This document shows positions 36,825 through 46,618 of a stretch of DNA of 64,000 nucleotides, piece by piece. The stretch spans positions 2,424,922-2,488,921 of the forward strand of contig NZ_CP042819.1 in assembly GCF_008065155.1 (NCBI RefSeq), written 5' to 3'. The position numbers and the translations under genes are program-made. This DNA comes from Octadecabacter sp. SW4. GTDB taxonomy: Bacteria > Pseudomonadota > Alphaproteobacteria > Rhodobacterales > Rhodobacteraceae. The notes beneath the pieces are model-generated. The model did not search any database, had not been told where the DNA came from, and saw only the letters and a list, made by a program, of their open reading frames with translations. Within the stretch, counting starts at the first letter, position 1, and every line of letters begins with the position of its first letter.

Positions 36825-38138
36825 CTAGGGTTGCAATGGCCCCCAGGACGGATCGGACGCCCCGCCAGAGGTCGCCAAACGGCGCAGACTGCGCCCCGTG
36901 ATGTCCACCGAATAGATCGACGATGTCCCGTCGGACCCTTGGGTTTCGCGGCTGAACATGATCACCCGGCCGTTGGGTGCCCATGTCGGACCTTCGTCAA
37001 GGAACGACGCGGTCAGCAGGCGTTCTTCGCTGCCATCGGTGCGCATCACGCCGATATGGAAACGCCCGGCGTTCTGTTTCGTAAATGCGATCAGATCACC
37101 CCGCGGTGACCAAACGGGGCTGCCATAGCGCCCGTCCCCAAAGGAAATCCGCCGTGGTTCGCCACCCGATGCGGGCATGATGTAAATCTGCTGCGAACCG
37201 CTGCGGTCGCTTTCAAATACGATCTGCGTGCCATCAGGCGAAAAGCTCGGCGCGGTTTCGATGCTGGGCGCGCTGGTCAGGCGGCTGTGCTGCCCGGTGG
37301 CCAGATCGGTGCGCCAGATGTCGGTGTTGCCGCCATTGGCCAGAGAGTAGATCACCTGCCGCCCATCGCGCGAAAACCTTGGGGAAAAGGTCATTTCACC
37401 CGCCTGCGTGGTCAACTGCTGGCGGCCCACATTGGCCACATCCAAAACGTTGATGCGCGGAAAGCCGGATTCATAGCTGGTGTATAGCACGCGGTCACCC
37501 GAGGGCGAAAACCGCGGGGCCAGCACAATGGCGCTGCTGTCGGTCAGGAATTGCACGTTTGCGCCGTCATAATCCATGATCGCCAGTCGTTTGGCACGGT
37601 TGTCCTTGGGGCCGGTTTCGGACACGAACACGACGCGGCTGTCAAAGTATCCGGTTTCGCCCGTGATGCGGGTATAGACGCCATCGGCAACCTTGTGTGC
37701 CATGCGCCGCCAACCATCCGTAGTGCCGACAAATTGCAACCCGTCGCCCATTTCAGCACCCGAAAATACGTCGTAAACGCGAAACTTGACGACCAGTTGC
37801 GTCCCGTTCACCGCCACGGCCCCCGTCACCAGCGCCTGGGCATTAATCGCGCGCCAGTCGGCAAAGGCGACGGTCTGGCCAAACGTCGCATGTTGGCTGA
37901 TGAAAGCGCTGGCGGGAATTTGCCGAAACAGCCCCGTGCCGATCAAATCCTCGGCCAGAACGCGGCTGATATCGGCCGCCATCTGTTCCGACCCGGCGGT
38001 TTCCGCCTGAAAGGTCGGCACCGCGAAGGGTAGCGGTTCGATCACGCCTTCCTCAAGTGTCAGCCGCAGCGGTGCCTGGGCAAAAGCCTGCGTGCCAAGC
38101 ATCAGCGCAGCCAAAAGGGTCATCAAACGCACAATCAT
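36825..38138 (-). CDS. tolB: Tol-Pal periplasmic beta-propeller TolB
   Basis: 437 residues. Signal peptide (AFA cleavage about residue 20), N-terminal domain with [13 protein letters not shown], and a WD40-like six-bladed propeller with repeated [21 protein letters not shown] units. Binds Pal in the periplasm. The ATG overlaps the tolA stop (ATGA). Confidence 0.96.
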   Translation of the reverse strand: MIVRLMTLLAALMLGTQAFAQAPLRLTLEEGVIEPLPFAVPTFQAETAGSEQMAADISRVLAEDLIGTGLFRQIPASAFISQHATFGQTVAFADWRAINAQALVTGAVAVNGTQLVVKFRVYDVFSGAEMGDGLQFVGTTDGWRRMAHKVADGVYTRITGETGYFDSRVVFVSETGPKDNRAKRLAIMDYDGANVQFLTDSSAIVLAPRFSPSGDRVLYTSYESGFPRINVLDVANVGRQQLTTQAGEMTFSPRFSRDGRQVIYSLANGGNTDIWRTDLATGQHSRLTSAPSIETAPSFSPDGTQIVFESDRSGSQQIYIMPASGGEPRRISFGDGRYGSPVWSPRGDLIAFTKQNAGRFHIGVMRTDGSEERLLTASFLDEGPTWAPNGRVIMFSRETQGSDGTSSIYSVDITGRSLRRLATSGGASDPSWGPLQP

Positions 38139-39265
38139 CTTGTCCTCATTCTCTCTGGATTGAAGGTCAATTCAATATTTCGCCAAGTGTCGTATTGGTC
38201 ACGTGGTAAATCATAACCGTCGCGGGTGCACCTGACCAAGGCCGACTTGGCGATGCGAAAGGCAATATCGGCGGAACTCTGCGTGCCGCCGGTAAAGGAT
38301 ACCAGCCGGATCGAATTGGTATCAGGGCGGCCATCCTCGGTCATGCTGAAACCAACCGTGACGACGGTGCTCAGCACATCCGTGCCGGCACTGCCCACGC
38401 TCCAGCAACTGCCGATTTGACGCAGGAAGCCGTTTTTGGCATCCGCGCTCAACTCTCCGCCGCCCTGATTGCCGGTTTGCGGCGCCGCGGTCGCGGCTTC
38501 GGTCGCAGCGGCCACGGCCGCCTCGACTGCGGCGGCGGTCGCATCATCCTCCGCAGGGGCGGTCGCCGTTGCGGTTTCGCTGTCGCTTGCGGGCGCGGCG
38601 GGCCGGTTGGGCCGCGTCTGGGGGCGCAGCGATCGCTCGGGTGCCGCGGCAGGCGTTTCCGCCTCGGTCACGATCTCGGGCGCGGATTCTTCCTGCGCGG
38701 TTGTTTCATCGGCTTCGGGCACATCCTCGGCCGGGGCCGCATCGGGATTGGGCGCGGTCTGATCCACGTCCGCTATCGCCACATCTTCGGGCGGCGGCGC
38801 AATGGCTTCGGGCGCGATACGGGGCGCAGGGCGTGGTTTCGGGCGCGGGCTGACACCTACGTCGGTCGACGGCGGCGGCGTCACGAGGGTCGCCACATCG
38901 GTCGGCACGTCCGGCGGCGTATCGGTCACATCGGCCTGCGGCGGCGGGGCCTGTTCAGGCGCAATCGGGGCGTCCTCTTGGGCGGGCGCGGGCACGGGTT
39001 CGGGCGGGGTCACCACCTCGGGCGGGGTGTCCACCTCGGGTGCGGGGGGTGTTTCGTCAATCGCTGGCGCGTCGGGCGTTGCAGGCGTTTCACCCGGTTG
39101 GTCGGGTTGCACGCCTTGGGTCAGAGCCGCAAATTCGGCCCCCGACACGATCGACACCTCGGTCACTTCAAACGGCAACGGGTCCGATTGCAGACCCCAC
39201 CCAAGGATGAGCCAGCCGATCAGTGCCGTATGTCCAACACCTGATATGGTTGTGCCGACACTCAT
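38135..39265 (-). CDS. tolA: Tol-Pal membrane-spanning protein TolA
   Basis: 376 residues from ATG 39265. One N-terminal membrane helix (about 8-28), a very long Pro/Ala/Glu/Thr-rich middle (about 55-290) in place of the Ala/Lys helix of E. coli TolA, and a small C-terminal domain with one conserved pair of Cys (IGSCWSV and LVRCTRDG). It carries force from TolQR to the outer membrane. The middle region is low-complexity. Overlaps tolB; 7 bp after tolR. Confidence 0.92.
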   Translation of the reverse strand: MSVGTTISGVGHTALIGWLILGWGLQSDPLPFEVTEVSIVSGAEFAALTQGVQPDQPGETPATPDAPAIDETPPAPEVDTPPEVVTPPEPVPAPAQEDAPIAPEQAPPPQADVTDTPPDVPTDVATLVTPPPSTDVGVSPRPKPRPAPRIAPEAIAPPPEDVAIADVDQTAPNPDAAPAEDVPEADETTAQEESAPEIVTEAETPAAAPERSLRPQTRPNRPAAPASDSETATATAPAEDDATAAAVEAAVAAATEAATAAPQTGNQGGGELSADAKNGFLRQIGSCWSVGSAGTDVLSTVVTVGFSMTEDGRPDTNSIRLVSFTGGTQSSADIAFRIAKSALVRCTRDGYDLPRDQYDTWRNIELTFNPERMRTR

Positions 39266-39272
39266 GGTGCTG

Positions 39273-39749
39273 CTACCCGTCCGACCCGTCAAATACGGGG
39301 CCACCGATATCCGTCACCAAGCCGATATTGTTGAAACCGGCGGCATTCAAGGCCCCCATGACCTCGGCCACGCGGTTCCACGCATTGGTGCCATCTGCAC
39401 GCAAATAAATACGGTCACTGTCGCGTTCCGCCGCGATCCCGCGCAGACGGGCGATCAAATCAGCCTCGGGCGTTTCGGTGTTCTGGATCAGCAACGCGCC
39501 CTCGGCCGTGAGGGTCACTGTCAGGGGCTCCTCCTCCTCGCTGGGAAGGGCATTGGCAGCGGTTTCCGGCAGTTGCACGGGCACGCCCACAGTCAGTAGC
39601 GGGGCTGCGACCATGAAGATGATCAGCAACACCAGCATCACATCCACAAAAGGCGTGACATTGATTTCCGCCATCGGTTGCGTGCGGCGTGTGCGACGGC
39701 GCCGGCGCTGGCCACCCCCATCGTCGGATTTCATGACACCGGCACCCAT
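39273..39749 (-). CDS. tolR: Tol-Pal biopolymer transport protein TolR
   Basis: 158 residues from ATG 39749 (39734 is an alternative). Basic N-terminus, then MAEINVTPFVDVMLVLLIIF with the essential membrane Asp, and a periplasmic domain ending in a SDRIYLRADG-type motif. It forms the proton channel with TolQ. It starts immediately after the tolQ stop. Confidence 0.94.
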   Translation of the reverse strand: MGAGVMKSDDGGGQRRRRRTRRTQPMAEINVTPFVDVMLVLLIIFMVAAPLLTVGVPVQLPETAANALPSEEEEPLTVTLTAEGALLIQNTETPEADLIARLRGIAAERDSDRIYLRADGTNAWNRVAEVMGALNAAGFNNIGLVTDIGGPVFDGSDG

Positions 39750-39750
39750 A

Positions 39751-40425
39751 TCAACTGTCCAACTGGCGGCTGAGGATGGTGGCAAATTCATCTGCGAACG
39801 CTTCGTAGCCGCTGACGATCCGGTCGCTGTCGGCGCTCAGCTTGTTATAGAAAATAACGGCGGGAATCGCAGCCAACAGGCCCAGACCGGTGGCCAGCAA
39901 GGCCTCGGCGATCCCCGGGGCGACAACCGCCAGCGAGGTATTCTGCTGTTCGGCAATTTCGATAAAGGCGTTCATGATGCCCCAAACGGTGCCAAACAGG
40001 CCAACAAAGGGGGCCGTGGACCCGACAGTGGCCAAGACCGGCAGACCCTTTTGCAAACGCCCGGCTTCCTTGGCAATGGCCACATCCATCGAGCGGTCAA
40101 TGCGCGCCTGCGCCCCCGCGATCAGCCCGCCGTCCTGTCGGTGACTGCGCCGCCATTCCAACATGCCGGATGCGAATATCTTTTCCGACTGGCCCTTGGG
40201 CTGCGCTCCGATCTTGTCAAACAGCGCATCAAGCGGTTCGCCCGACCAAAAGGCGCGGTCAAACACGGCCGCTTCGGCGCGGGCCTTGCGGTATTGAATC
40301 CACTTGTCGACGATCACGGCCCAGCACCAGACGGACGCAAGAACCAACATGATCATGACGAATTTGACGATAAGTGTCGCGCGGGCAAACAAAGCCCACA
40401 TGGTAAAGTCGGATGCTGCTTCCAT
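39751..40425 (-). CDS. tolQ: Tol-Pal proton channel protein TolQ
   Basis: About 224 residues with three membrane segments (about 12-32, 125-145, 160-185). MotA/ExbB-type channel with VGSTAPFVGLFGTVWGIMNAF and GLGLLAAIPAV. ATG 40425 was chosen because GAGCAGG precedes it; ATG 40437 would add four residues. First gene of the tol run, 112 bp after ybgC. Confidence 0.93.
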   Translation of the reverse strand: MEAASDFTMWALFARATLIVKFVMIMLVLASVWCWAVIVDKWIQYRKARAEAAVFDRAFWSGEPLDALFDKIGAQPKGQSEKIFASGMLEWRRSHRQDGGLIAGAQARIDRSMDVAIAKEAGRLQKGLPVLATVGSTAPFVGLFGTVWGIMNAFIEIAEQQNTSLAVVAPGIAEALLATGLGLLAAIPAVIFYNKLSADSDRIVSGYEAFADEFATILSRQLDS

Positions 40426-40537
40426 TTGCCTGCTCATTGGTTTCGGGCGGTTTCGCCTCTGATTGCCCTAACAGCTATCGCATTCGACAGGGGAAATCCA
40501 ACCAAACCAGCATCACGCCTGCGTTTTCACGCGTATT

Positions 40538-40927
40538 TCAATGCAGATTTCGGCGGAAATTCGCTGGCAAGCGCACGGGCGCGCCCTGTTCGTTCAAGGC
40601 AACCAGTGTGACGATGCTGGAAAACAGCACCTGACCGGCGCGCATGACATCCTGGTTCAGCACCAGACGGGCACCGGTAACGGCCTCAACCTGCGTCACG
40701 ACCTCGACCTCATCGTCGAACCTTGCCGGGGCCAGATATTCCGCCTCGATGCGGCGCACGGCAAAAACGACCCCCTCATCGGCCTTCAATGCCACCTGAT
40801 CCACCCCAAGGCCGCGCACCCACTCGCTGCGCGCGCGTTCGATAAAGCGCAGGTAATTGGCGTAATAGACGATCCCCGCAAGGTCGGTATCCTCATAATA
40901 GACGCGGATCTTGAAACGATGGGTCAT
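40538..40927 (-). CDS. ybgC: Acyl-CoA thioesterase YbgC
   Basis: 129 residues. Hot-dog fold with the signature YYEDTDLAGIVYYANYLRFIERAR, the Asp being catalytic. Hydrolyses acyl-CoA or acyl-ACP thioesters near the membrane and is usually linked with tol-pal genes. Starts within the stop of the preceding unknown gene (ATGA). Confidence 0.94.
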   Translation of the reverse strand: MTHRFKIRVYYEDTDLAGIVYYANYLRFIERARSEWVRGLGVDQVALKADEGVVFAVRRIEAEYLAPARFDDEVEVVTQVEAVTGARLVLNQDVMRAGQVLFSSIVTLVALNEQGAPVRLPANFRRNLH

Positions 40928-41556
40928 TGGCTGGCCTCCACCCGTGCTGCCAGCCGCAGTGCATGGCTGGCATCCTGCGCCATTACCGGCATGACCGGAT
41001 CATAGGCGGCACGGATCAGCGCGCCCACTTCGGGGCGGATCACGGCGATATCGCCATCAATCAGCGCCAGCGGTGATTGGTCCTGAAACGCGCCGTCCGA
41101 CCACAACAAGATGCTTTGCACCGCCTGGGACAGGGCAAGCCTGTCCGCCGGGACTGCCGCCAAGTGCTGATCCATGCGCAAGAACACGAAACAGGCCTTG
41201 ATCGCACCCGCCGCGTCAAACCGGAAAATCCGGTATTGATTGGCATCCGCCGCCTTCAACCGACCGACCAGATCGGCCAGTTCCGGCACAAGGCGGTCCA
41301 AATCCCTGACCGCCACCAGTTCATCCCAATCGGCGCAAAAGAACAGCATCAGATTAACGCCGAGTTCCGGGTCAGTCTCGGCCATCTCGTGACGCGCCAT
41401 CGCCACCACAGCCTTGATGCCACCTTTCAAAACAGGCAGTACGGCGTCTTCCACCCCGAAGATCACCGGCGCAATCGGACGGCCCCAACGGGCAAACAGA
41501 TAGCTACCGTCGGTGCGGGTGAAAAACGCTTCAACAGCTTCAGGGCTCATCTTCAT
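40924..41556 (-). CDS. Uncharacterised conserved protein coupled to ybgC
   Basis: 210 residues, soluble, no signal peptide. The middle has a CADWDELVAVRDLDRLVPEL stretch and the C-terminal half a Val/Ile-rich beta pattern. I do not recognise the family. Its stop overlaps the ybgC start by four bases, so the two are translated together, and a role related to ybgC or tol-pal is a reasonable guess. Upstream lies a 16-bp repeat and then ruvB. Confidence 0.75.
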   Translation of the reverse strand: MKMSPEAVEAFFTRTDGSYLFARWGRPIAPVIFGVEDAVLPVLKGGIKAVVAMARHEMAETDPELGVNLMLFFCADWDELVAVRDLDRLVPELADLVGRLKAADANQYRIFRFDAAGAIKACFVFLRMDQHLAAVPADRLALSQAVQSILLWSDGAFQDQSPLALIDGDIAVIRPEVGALIRAAYDPVMPVMAQDASHALRLAARVEASQ

Positions 41557-41568
41557 CTTGGCACTACA

Positions 41569-41584
41569 ACTCCCGCCGGAGGCT
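41569..41584. repeat. Dispersed palindromic repeat, copy 2
   Basis: Identical 16-mer (ACTCCCGCCGGAGGCT) to 7838-7853, located in the 45-bp gap between ruvB and the unknown gene. The CTCC/GGAG arms can pair. Confidence 0.6.
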
Positions 41585-41601
41585 TAAAAGTTTTGCGCCC
41601 G

Positions 41602-42618
41602 TCATTCAAACAAATCGCCGGGCCGTGGCGCATCCATCCCCAGATGGGTCCAGGCCTTTTGCGCCAGCATCCGCCCGCGCGGAGTGCGCTGTATCAGACC
41701 CTGCTGCAACAGGAACGGCTCGATCACTTCTTCAAGCGCATCGCGGCTTTCCGAGAGCGCGGCAGACAGGGTTTCAATCCCCACAGGGCCGCCCTGATAA
41801 TTTTCGGCGATCAGGCGCAGGTAGCGGCGATCCGCGCCGTCCAGCCCCAGATGGTCAACTCCCAGACGCGTCAGGGCGCGGTCGGCGATGTCATGGGTCA
41901 CGGTGCCGTCCCCTTCGACCACCGCAAAATCGACGACACGACGCAGCAAACGCCCGGCGATGCGCGGCGTGCCACGGGCGCGACGGGCGATTTCCTGCGC
42001 ACCATCGGGTGTGGCGGGCGCACCCATCAGGCGGGCACCGCGCGTGACGATCTCGTGCAGCTCTTTGACGTTATAAAACTCAAGCCGCGTCGGGATGCCG
42101 AAACGATCGCGCAGTGGCGTGGTCAGCAGGCCCATACGGGTGGTCGCCCCGATCAAGGTGAAGGGCTGCAATTCAATGCGCACGGTGCGCGCGGCAGGGC
42201 CTTCGCCGATCACCAGATCCAGTTCGAAATCCTCGAGCGCGGGATAAAGCACTTCCTCCACCGCCGGATTAAGCCGGTGGATTTCGTCAATAAACAACAC
42301 ATCGCGCGCTTCCAGATTGGTCAGGATCGCCGCCAGATCGCCCGCCTTGGCCAGAACTGGACCGGATGTCATGCGAAACCCCACGCCCAATTCGCGCGCC
42401 ATGATCTGCGCCAGCGTGGTCTTGCCCAGACCGGGGGGACCATGAAACAACGTGTGGTCCATCGCCACCTCGCGCTTGCGCGCACTTTCGATGAACACCT
42501 TGAGGTTCGCGCGGGCCTCGGCCTGACCGATAAATTCGTCCAGAACCTGTGGCCGCAAGGCACGGTCGTGATCTTCGGACAGACGCTCGGGGCGCAGGGT
42601 TGGGTCGGGTTCGGTCAT
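41602..42618 (-). CDS. ruvB: Holliday junction branch migration ATPase RuvB
   Basis: 338 residues. Ring motor that drives Holliday junction branch migration with RuvA. Walker [10 protein letters not shown], Walker [10 protein letters not shown], and the C-terminal winged helix with RTPRGRMLA. Its ATG overlaps the stop of the GIY-YIG gene, which separates it from ruvA. Confidence 0.97.
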   Translation of the reverse strand: MTEPDPTLRPERLSEDHDRALRPQVLDEFIGQAEARANLKVFIESARKREVAMDHTLFHGPPGLGKTTLAQIMARELGVGFRMTSGPVLAKAGDLAAILTNLEARDVLFIDEIHRLNPAVEEVLYPALEDFELDLVIGEGPAARTVRIELQPFTLIGATTRMGLLTTPLRDRFGIPTRLEFYNVKELHEIVTRGARLMGAPATPDGAQEIARRARGTPRIAGRLLRRVVDFAVVEGDGTVTHDIADRALTRLGVDHLGLDGADRRYLRLIAENYQGGPVGIETLSAALSESRDALEEVIEPFLLQQGLIQRTPRGRMLAQKAWTHLGMDAPRPGDLFE

Positions 42619-43493
42619 GTGTTCAGGCCATAGTCGATTGTGCTCAAGCGCGCCATCCAGCTTCGCTCTTTTTGGGTCACTTCCCGAATGTCCGCCGCAG
42701 GTGACAACAATTCAAGGATACTGAATCGAAAGCTGTCTGTCCTGCGCCTTGACAACTCTTTTGTGACCCCTTTCGGCCCCGCCACATGGGCCCGCCAACG
42801 TCCACAAAGGTTTTCCGCACCGTAGGCCGACCCGACATAGCGCGCACCGTCCTTTTCATCGACGATCAGGTATATTCCGCGCCAAGCCGCCAGTTGTTGC
42901 GCCCATTCCCGTGGTAGATTGCGGACATCTGCGGTGCTCAAACTCACTTGCTCCCAAGACGGGAAATCCGGCACGAGGGATGGGCGGCGCATCACTTCAA
43001 TTACGGGCAGGGACGTTTTTTTCGCAAGCCGCATGTAGTTGCGTGCACCGGGATCCGCGACGACCAGACGCCCACGCAATTCGGCCAAACGATCATCCGC
43101 AACAAGGTCGAATTTCAAACGCCCCGCGATTGCATCTAGCCCTTCATAAGGGCCAGAAGCCGCCGGGTCGATACAACGCCGCATCCGCATGAAATCGGCG
43201 TCGTTTTGCAGGGATTGAATGGTTGCCTCGCTACTTCCTGTCTGTCGGTAGAGTCCGACAAAAGTGAGTTCAGAGGGTATTCGCAAAACAAACGAGGCCA
43301 TCAAAGGCATTCGCGCCAACGTTGCCTGCTGAATATTCGGATGGGTCGATTGATAGGCGTCAAACGCGGGCAGGTCATCTTCAGCCATCGCACAAAGGGC
43401 GCGACGACCATCGTCGCCTTTGGGTTTGTGCAAAGCGAGGGCAACAGCTGACGGATCAACCCCGTTGACGCTCAAAAGATCGCGGAATTCCAT
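42615..43493 (-). CDS. GIY-YIG nuclease-domain protein inside ruv operon
   Basis: 292 residues. The N-terminal 195 residues are of unknown family (all alpha/beta, no membrane segment). The C-terminal domain is GIY-YIG-like: G206-I-Y208, Y219-V-G221, Arg232 or Arg234 in the helix, candidate metal-binding Glu261 (LELL) and the KE-x-SWM-x-x-L element near 275-283, ending YGLN. All core catalytic elements seem present, so it may cut DNA. It begins 4 bp after ruvA and its stop overlaps the ruvB start, so it is co-translated with the resolvasome genes. Whether it acts on junctions is inference. Confidence 0.82.
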   Translation of the reverse strand: MEFRDLLSVNGVDPSAVALALHKPKGDDGRRALCAMAEDDLPAFDAYQSTHPNIQQATLARMPLMASFVLRIPSELTFVGLYRQTGSSEATIQSLQNDADFMRMRRCIDPAASGPYEGLDAIAGRLKFDLVADDRLAELRGRLVVADPGARNYMRLAKKTSLPVIEVMRRPSLVPDFPSWEQVSLSTADVRNLPREWAQQLAAWRGIYLIVDEKDGARYVGSAYGAENLCGRWRAHVAGPKGVTKELSRRRTDSFRFSILELLSPAADIREVTQKERSWMARLSTIDYGLNT

Positions 43494-43496
43494 CCC

Positions 43497-44159
43497 CTAC
43501 CCCTTTGGGGCCAGCAGCTTGAGGGCTGCGCGGATCAGGGCGGGAGTGTCGGCGGGTGGGGTGTCTCCGGCGGCCTGAGCCACGGCGCCCGCCGCATCGC
43601 TGGGGGAATAGCCAAGGTTGGCAAGGGCCGAGAGCGCTTCGGATTGCGCATTGTTGTCTGGCGTGGGCATCGCGGCGACGGGGGTTTCGATAACCGCGTC
43701 ATCCGCAGGCCCGGCGGTGCCAAGCGCCTGTGCCACTGTGCCGCCCATCGCCATGACGCCGGGGGCCTTGTCTTTCAGTTCCAGAATGACCTTTTGCGCG
43801 GTCTTGGGGCCGACGCCCTTGGCCTTGGCAATCGCGGCCCAGTCACCCAAAGCAATCGCGCGGCTGACCCCATCCGCGCCCAAAGCCCCAAGGATCGCAA
43901 GCGAGGCTTTCGCGCCGATCCCCTGCACGCCCATCAACAGGCGGTGCCATTCCTTTTCGACCAACGTGGTAAAGCCGAACAGCTGTAAATTGTCCTCGCG
44001 CACCAAAAGGTCGGTAAACAACGCCACAGCTTCGCCGTTGCCGGGCAGCGCAGCCATGACACGGTCGGATACATAAACCACGTAGCCAACACCGCGCACG
44101 TCGATCAACACGTGATCCGTCGCGCGATAATCAATCCGTCCCGAAATCTTGCCGATCAT
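43497..44159 (-). CDS. ruvA: Holliday junction-binding protein RuvA
   Basis: 220 residues from ATG 44159, which overlaps the ruvC stop. N-terminal OB-fold (MIGKISGRI...GYVVYVSD), helix-hairpin-helix motifs with [20 protein letters not shown] and [19 protein letters not shown], and a C-terminal domain III that touches RuvB. Tetramer that holds the junction. Confidence 0.96.
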   Translation of the reverse strand: MIGKISGRIDYRATDHVLIDVRGVGYVVYVSDRVMAALPGNGEAVALFTDLLVREDNLQLFGFTTLVEKEWHRLLMGVQGIGAKASLAILGALGADGVSRAIALGDWAAIAKAKGVGPKTAQKVILELKDKAPGVMAMGGTVAQALGTAGPADDAVIETPVAAMPTPDNNAQSEALSALANLGYSPSDAAGAVAQAAGDTPPADTPALIRAALKLLAPKG

Positions 44160-44662
44160 GCGCTGGCCTTTTGCACGGCGCGGGTCAAATGGCCCGCTGA
44201 TTGCAGATGGTGCGCGTGGCAAATTGCGATGGCAAGGGCATCGGCAGCATCCGGTCCGGCAAGAACCACACCGGGAAGCTGAAGGCGCACCATATGAGCA
44301 ATCTGCGCCTTGTCCGCATGGCCCACACCAACAACGGCCTTTTTCACCGCATTGGGGGCATATTCACCGACCAACAGGCCCGCCTGCGCCGGAACAAGCA
44401 TGGCGATCCCCCTTGCCTGCCCCAGTTTCAGGGTGCCCGCACCATCCTTGTTCACGAACGTCTGTTCGACCGCTGCGGCATCGGGCGCGTGGGCAGCGAT
44501 GATTTCGCTTAACTGGTGATGTAATTGCAACAGCCGCTGGGCCAGATCGCTGCCGGTTGTTTTGCAGACGCCATTGGCCACATGGCCCAGACGCGATCCC
44601 GTCACGTCAATCACGCCCCAGCCCATGTTGCGCAGCCCTGGATCGATCCCCAATACCCGCAT
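44156..44662 (-). CDS. ruvC: Holliday junction endonuclease RuvC
   Basis: 168 residues from ATG 44662 with the [12 protein letters not shown] start containing catalytic Asp7. [21 protein letters not shown] and a [15 protein letters not shown] end supply the other acidic residues. First gene of ruvC-ruvA-GIY-YIG-ruvB; the frame extends upstream to 44743 without a family-like N-terminus. Confidence 0.96.
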   Translation of the reverse strand: MRVLGIDPGLRNMGWGVIDVTGSRLGHVANGVCKTTGSDLAQRLLQLHHQLSEIIAAHAPDAAAVEQTFVNKDGAGTLKLGQARGIAMLVPAQAGLLVGEYAPNAVKKAVVGVGHADKAQIAHMVRLQLPGVVLAGPDAADALAIAICHAHHLQSAGHLTRAVQKASA

Positions 44663-44987
44663 AACCGCCCCTTTTTGTTCGTCTTTTTTCAGGCGATAGC
44701 ACAAAACGCGAACATAGGCCAATGACTTTGTTTGCGACCGCATTGCAAAAACCTGCGAAAACGACGTCTATTTGCGTCATATCATAGCCTGATCGCGACG
44801 TCGAAAATGTCTTTTTTATGTCGCTTTTTCAGGATGTTATGCCAAAGAATAGCTATGCCGGAAACGCATATCACCCATGCAAACTTGGCACTGGTTTTGT
44901 CGCGATTTGCCTCCTAAGTGCGGCTCAGAACAACGCATTTTTTACACATCCGATGCCCCGCATCGCCAAACGATACTGGAACTGAAC
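44663..44987. promoter_or_regulatory. Divergent intergenic region ruvC / DUF1127 gene
   Basis: 325 bp without a gene. It must hold leftward promoter(s) for the ruv operon and rightward ones for the DUF1127 gene. The middle (44755-44850) is AT-rich with repeated GTC/GAC words such as CGACGTC (44762-44767 and 44798-44804), but no operator can be defined by eye. Confidence 0.4.
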
Positions 44988-45206
44988 ATGGCCGCAATCG
45001 ACACCTCCCGCTCCTTCGCAACCACACCGCGCTTTGTAAATCGCGTGAACCGTTTTGTCGCAGAATCCATCGGCGCAATCGCTGACTGGAACGACGCGCG
45101 CGTCACACGTAATTCGCTGTCGAAATTGTCCGCGCGCGAACTGGACGACATCGGCCTGTGCGCTGGCGACATCGACATGATCGCGACGCGCGGCGCCAAG
45201 CGCTAA
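44988..45206 (+). CDS. DUF1127 small protein
   Basis: 72 residues from ATG 44988; the open frame extends further upstream but that ATG gives the family length. The C-terminal motif LSKLSARELDDIGLCAGDID is the DUF1127 signature. In Rhodobacter such small arginine-rich proteins are stress-induced and affect RNA turnover (known of the family). Followed by a strong terminator, so monocistronic. Confidence 0.85.
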   Translation: MAAIDTSRSFATTPRFVNRVNRFVAESIGAIADWNDARVTRNSLSKLSARELDDIGLCAGDIDMIATRGAKR

Positions 45207-45228
45207 ATCAGCGATCCACGAAACACCA

Positions 45229-45263
45229 AAAGGCCGCGCTCCCGAAATGGAGCGCGGCCTTTT
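45229..45263 (+). terminator. Strong bidirectional-looking terminator
   Basis: Fourteen-base-pair perfect stem AAAGGCCGCGCTCC (45229-45242) with GGAGCGCGGCCTTT (45249-45262) and a 6-nt loop, flanked by A and T runs. It ends the DUF1127 transcript and could also serve the converging gene at 45281. Confidence 0.9.
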
Positions 45264-45280
45264 CACATTTCGAAACCTGA

Positions 45281-45628
45281 TTAGCGCAGGTAAGTGTTGA
45301 TCATGTCCGCAGACCAGACCGTAACCGGATCAGCCTGCATCAACCATGCGCCGCCCTGTTCGACGATCGTACCAGCTTGCAGAACGCCGACACGGTCATT
45401 GTAAGTTGCAGGGCCAAGATCGGCCAACAGATACCCCTTGAACGCAAAGCCCGCAGCGATCAGCAACAACAGACCGCGCAGCGGAAAGCGCAAGGCGCGA
45501 CGCCGGGGTTTGGCAATGATCAAGCCATCATGATTTACGGAATGCACCACGCCAGCGCGGTTCATGCGGTCATGCCGACGCGTAATTGCGCGCAGACGTT
45601 TTTCAAACGGGAGATGGACAGTGCCCAT
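45281..45628 (-). CDS. Small single-pass membrane protein of unknown function
   Basis: 115 residues from ATG 45628 (GGAGGCTGCT just upstream). Basic cytoplasmic N-terminus (RLRAITRRHDRMNRAG, then KPRRRALRFPLR), one membrane helix (about 58-75), and a short outer part ending VTVWSADMINTYL. Family not recognised. It stands alone, facing the DUF1127 gene across a terminator. Confidence 0.75.
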   Translation of the reverse strand: MGTVHLPFEKRLRAITRRHDRMNRAGVVHSVNHDGLIIAKPRRRALRFPLRGLLLLIAAGFAFKGYLLADLGPATYNDRVGVLQAGTIVEQGGAWLMQADPVTVWSADMINTYLR

Positions 45629-45732
45629 AGCAGCCTCCGAATACGAGGCCCCCACCACGTCCAATTAAGATCGCCCCAAATTGTGGCAAAACTGGGGCAA
45701 TCCAGCCAATTATGGCAACTTATCCCTTATTT

Positions 45733-46605
45733 TTAGGTTTCTTTTCTTAAAGTTAGGGTGGTCCAATCAACAATCTCTTCCCTATGGTCAAGATTGAACC
45801 CGTTTTCGATATAAACCGCGAGAACATCGTCAGCCTGTTCGTTCAGAATCCCCGAGAGAATCGCCCGCCCGCCTGCCGCAACGTGACGCGCCATATCCGG
45901 TGCCAGCGCCACAAGCGGCCCCTTCAGGATATTGGCAAACACCAAATCATAGGGTGCCGTCCTGGTCAGTTTGGGGTGGGCAAAGCCCGCAGCCTCGACA
46001 CAAGGCACCCGCCCCGTCAGATCGTTGGCCGCCATATTCGCAAGGGCCACGTCGACGGCCACCTGATCAATATCGGAAGCAACAACGACCCCATCCAACA
46101 CTTTGGCCGCGGCCATCGCCAACACGGCCGTCCCGCAACCGATATCGGCCACCTTGGCGGGGACCACGCCCTGATCCAGCAACCGGTCAAAGGCGCGCAG
46201 GCAGCCCAGTGTCGTTCCGTGATGGCCCGTGCCAAAGGCCATCGCCGCCTCGATCAACAGCGCGACCTTGTCGGTTGGCACCTTATCGGCGTCATGGTTG
46301 CCATAGACGAAAAACCGCCCCGCCGCGACGGGCGACAATTCGCGCCGCACATGGGCGACCCAATCGGTTTCCGGCAGTTCGGACACCACAAAGGGTTTCG
46401 CGCCGAATGTTGCCGCCAGGATCGCCAGTTCGGTTTCGTCCGGCTGGTCGATGAAATATCCGCCGACCTCCCACGTGTCGCTGCCGTCCTCGACCTCGAA
46501 AACACCGATGCCGGTGGGTTCGGGCGTCATCCGTTCCATCGCTTCGCCAAGGCGTTCGGCGTCCGCCTGGCCTGCAAGGGTCGTGAGGGCAGTAAAAGTC
46601 GGCAT
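45733..46605 (-). CDS. prmA: Ribosomal protein L11 methyltransferase PrmA
   Basis: 290 residues from ATG 46605. SAM-dependent methyltransferase: GTGHHGTT at about 130-137, motif I VADIGCGTAVLAMAA, and the catalytic-site VFANILKGPL. Trimethylates L11. 13 bp after the MFS-type gene. Confidence 0.94.
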   Translation of the reverse strand: MPTFTALTTLAGQADAERLGEAMERMTPEPTGIGVFEVEDGSDTWEVGGYFIDQPDETELAILAATFGAKPFVVSELPETDWVAHVRRELSPVAAGRFFVYGNHDADKVPTDKVALLIEAAMAFGTGHHGTTLGCLRAFDRLLDQGVVPAKVADIGCGTAVLAMAAAKVLDGVVVASDIDQVAVDVALANMAANDLTGRVPCVEAAGFAHPKLTRTAPYDLVFANILKGPLVALAPDMARHVAAGGRAILSGILNEQADDVLAVYIENGFNLDHREEIVDWTTLTLRKET

Positions 46606-46618
46606 GGGGTGTCCTTGT

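Noticed and set aside
41077..42633. Long plus-strand open frame (about 518 codons) across ruvB
   Set aside because: Antisense shadow of ruvB with no family-like sequence or ribosome site.
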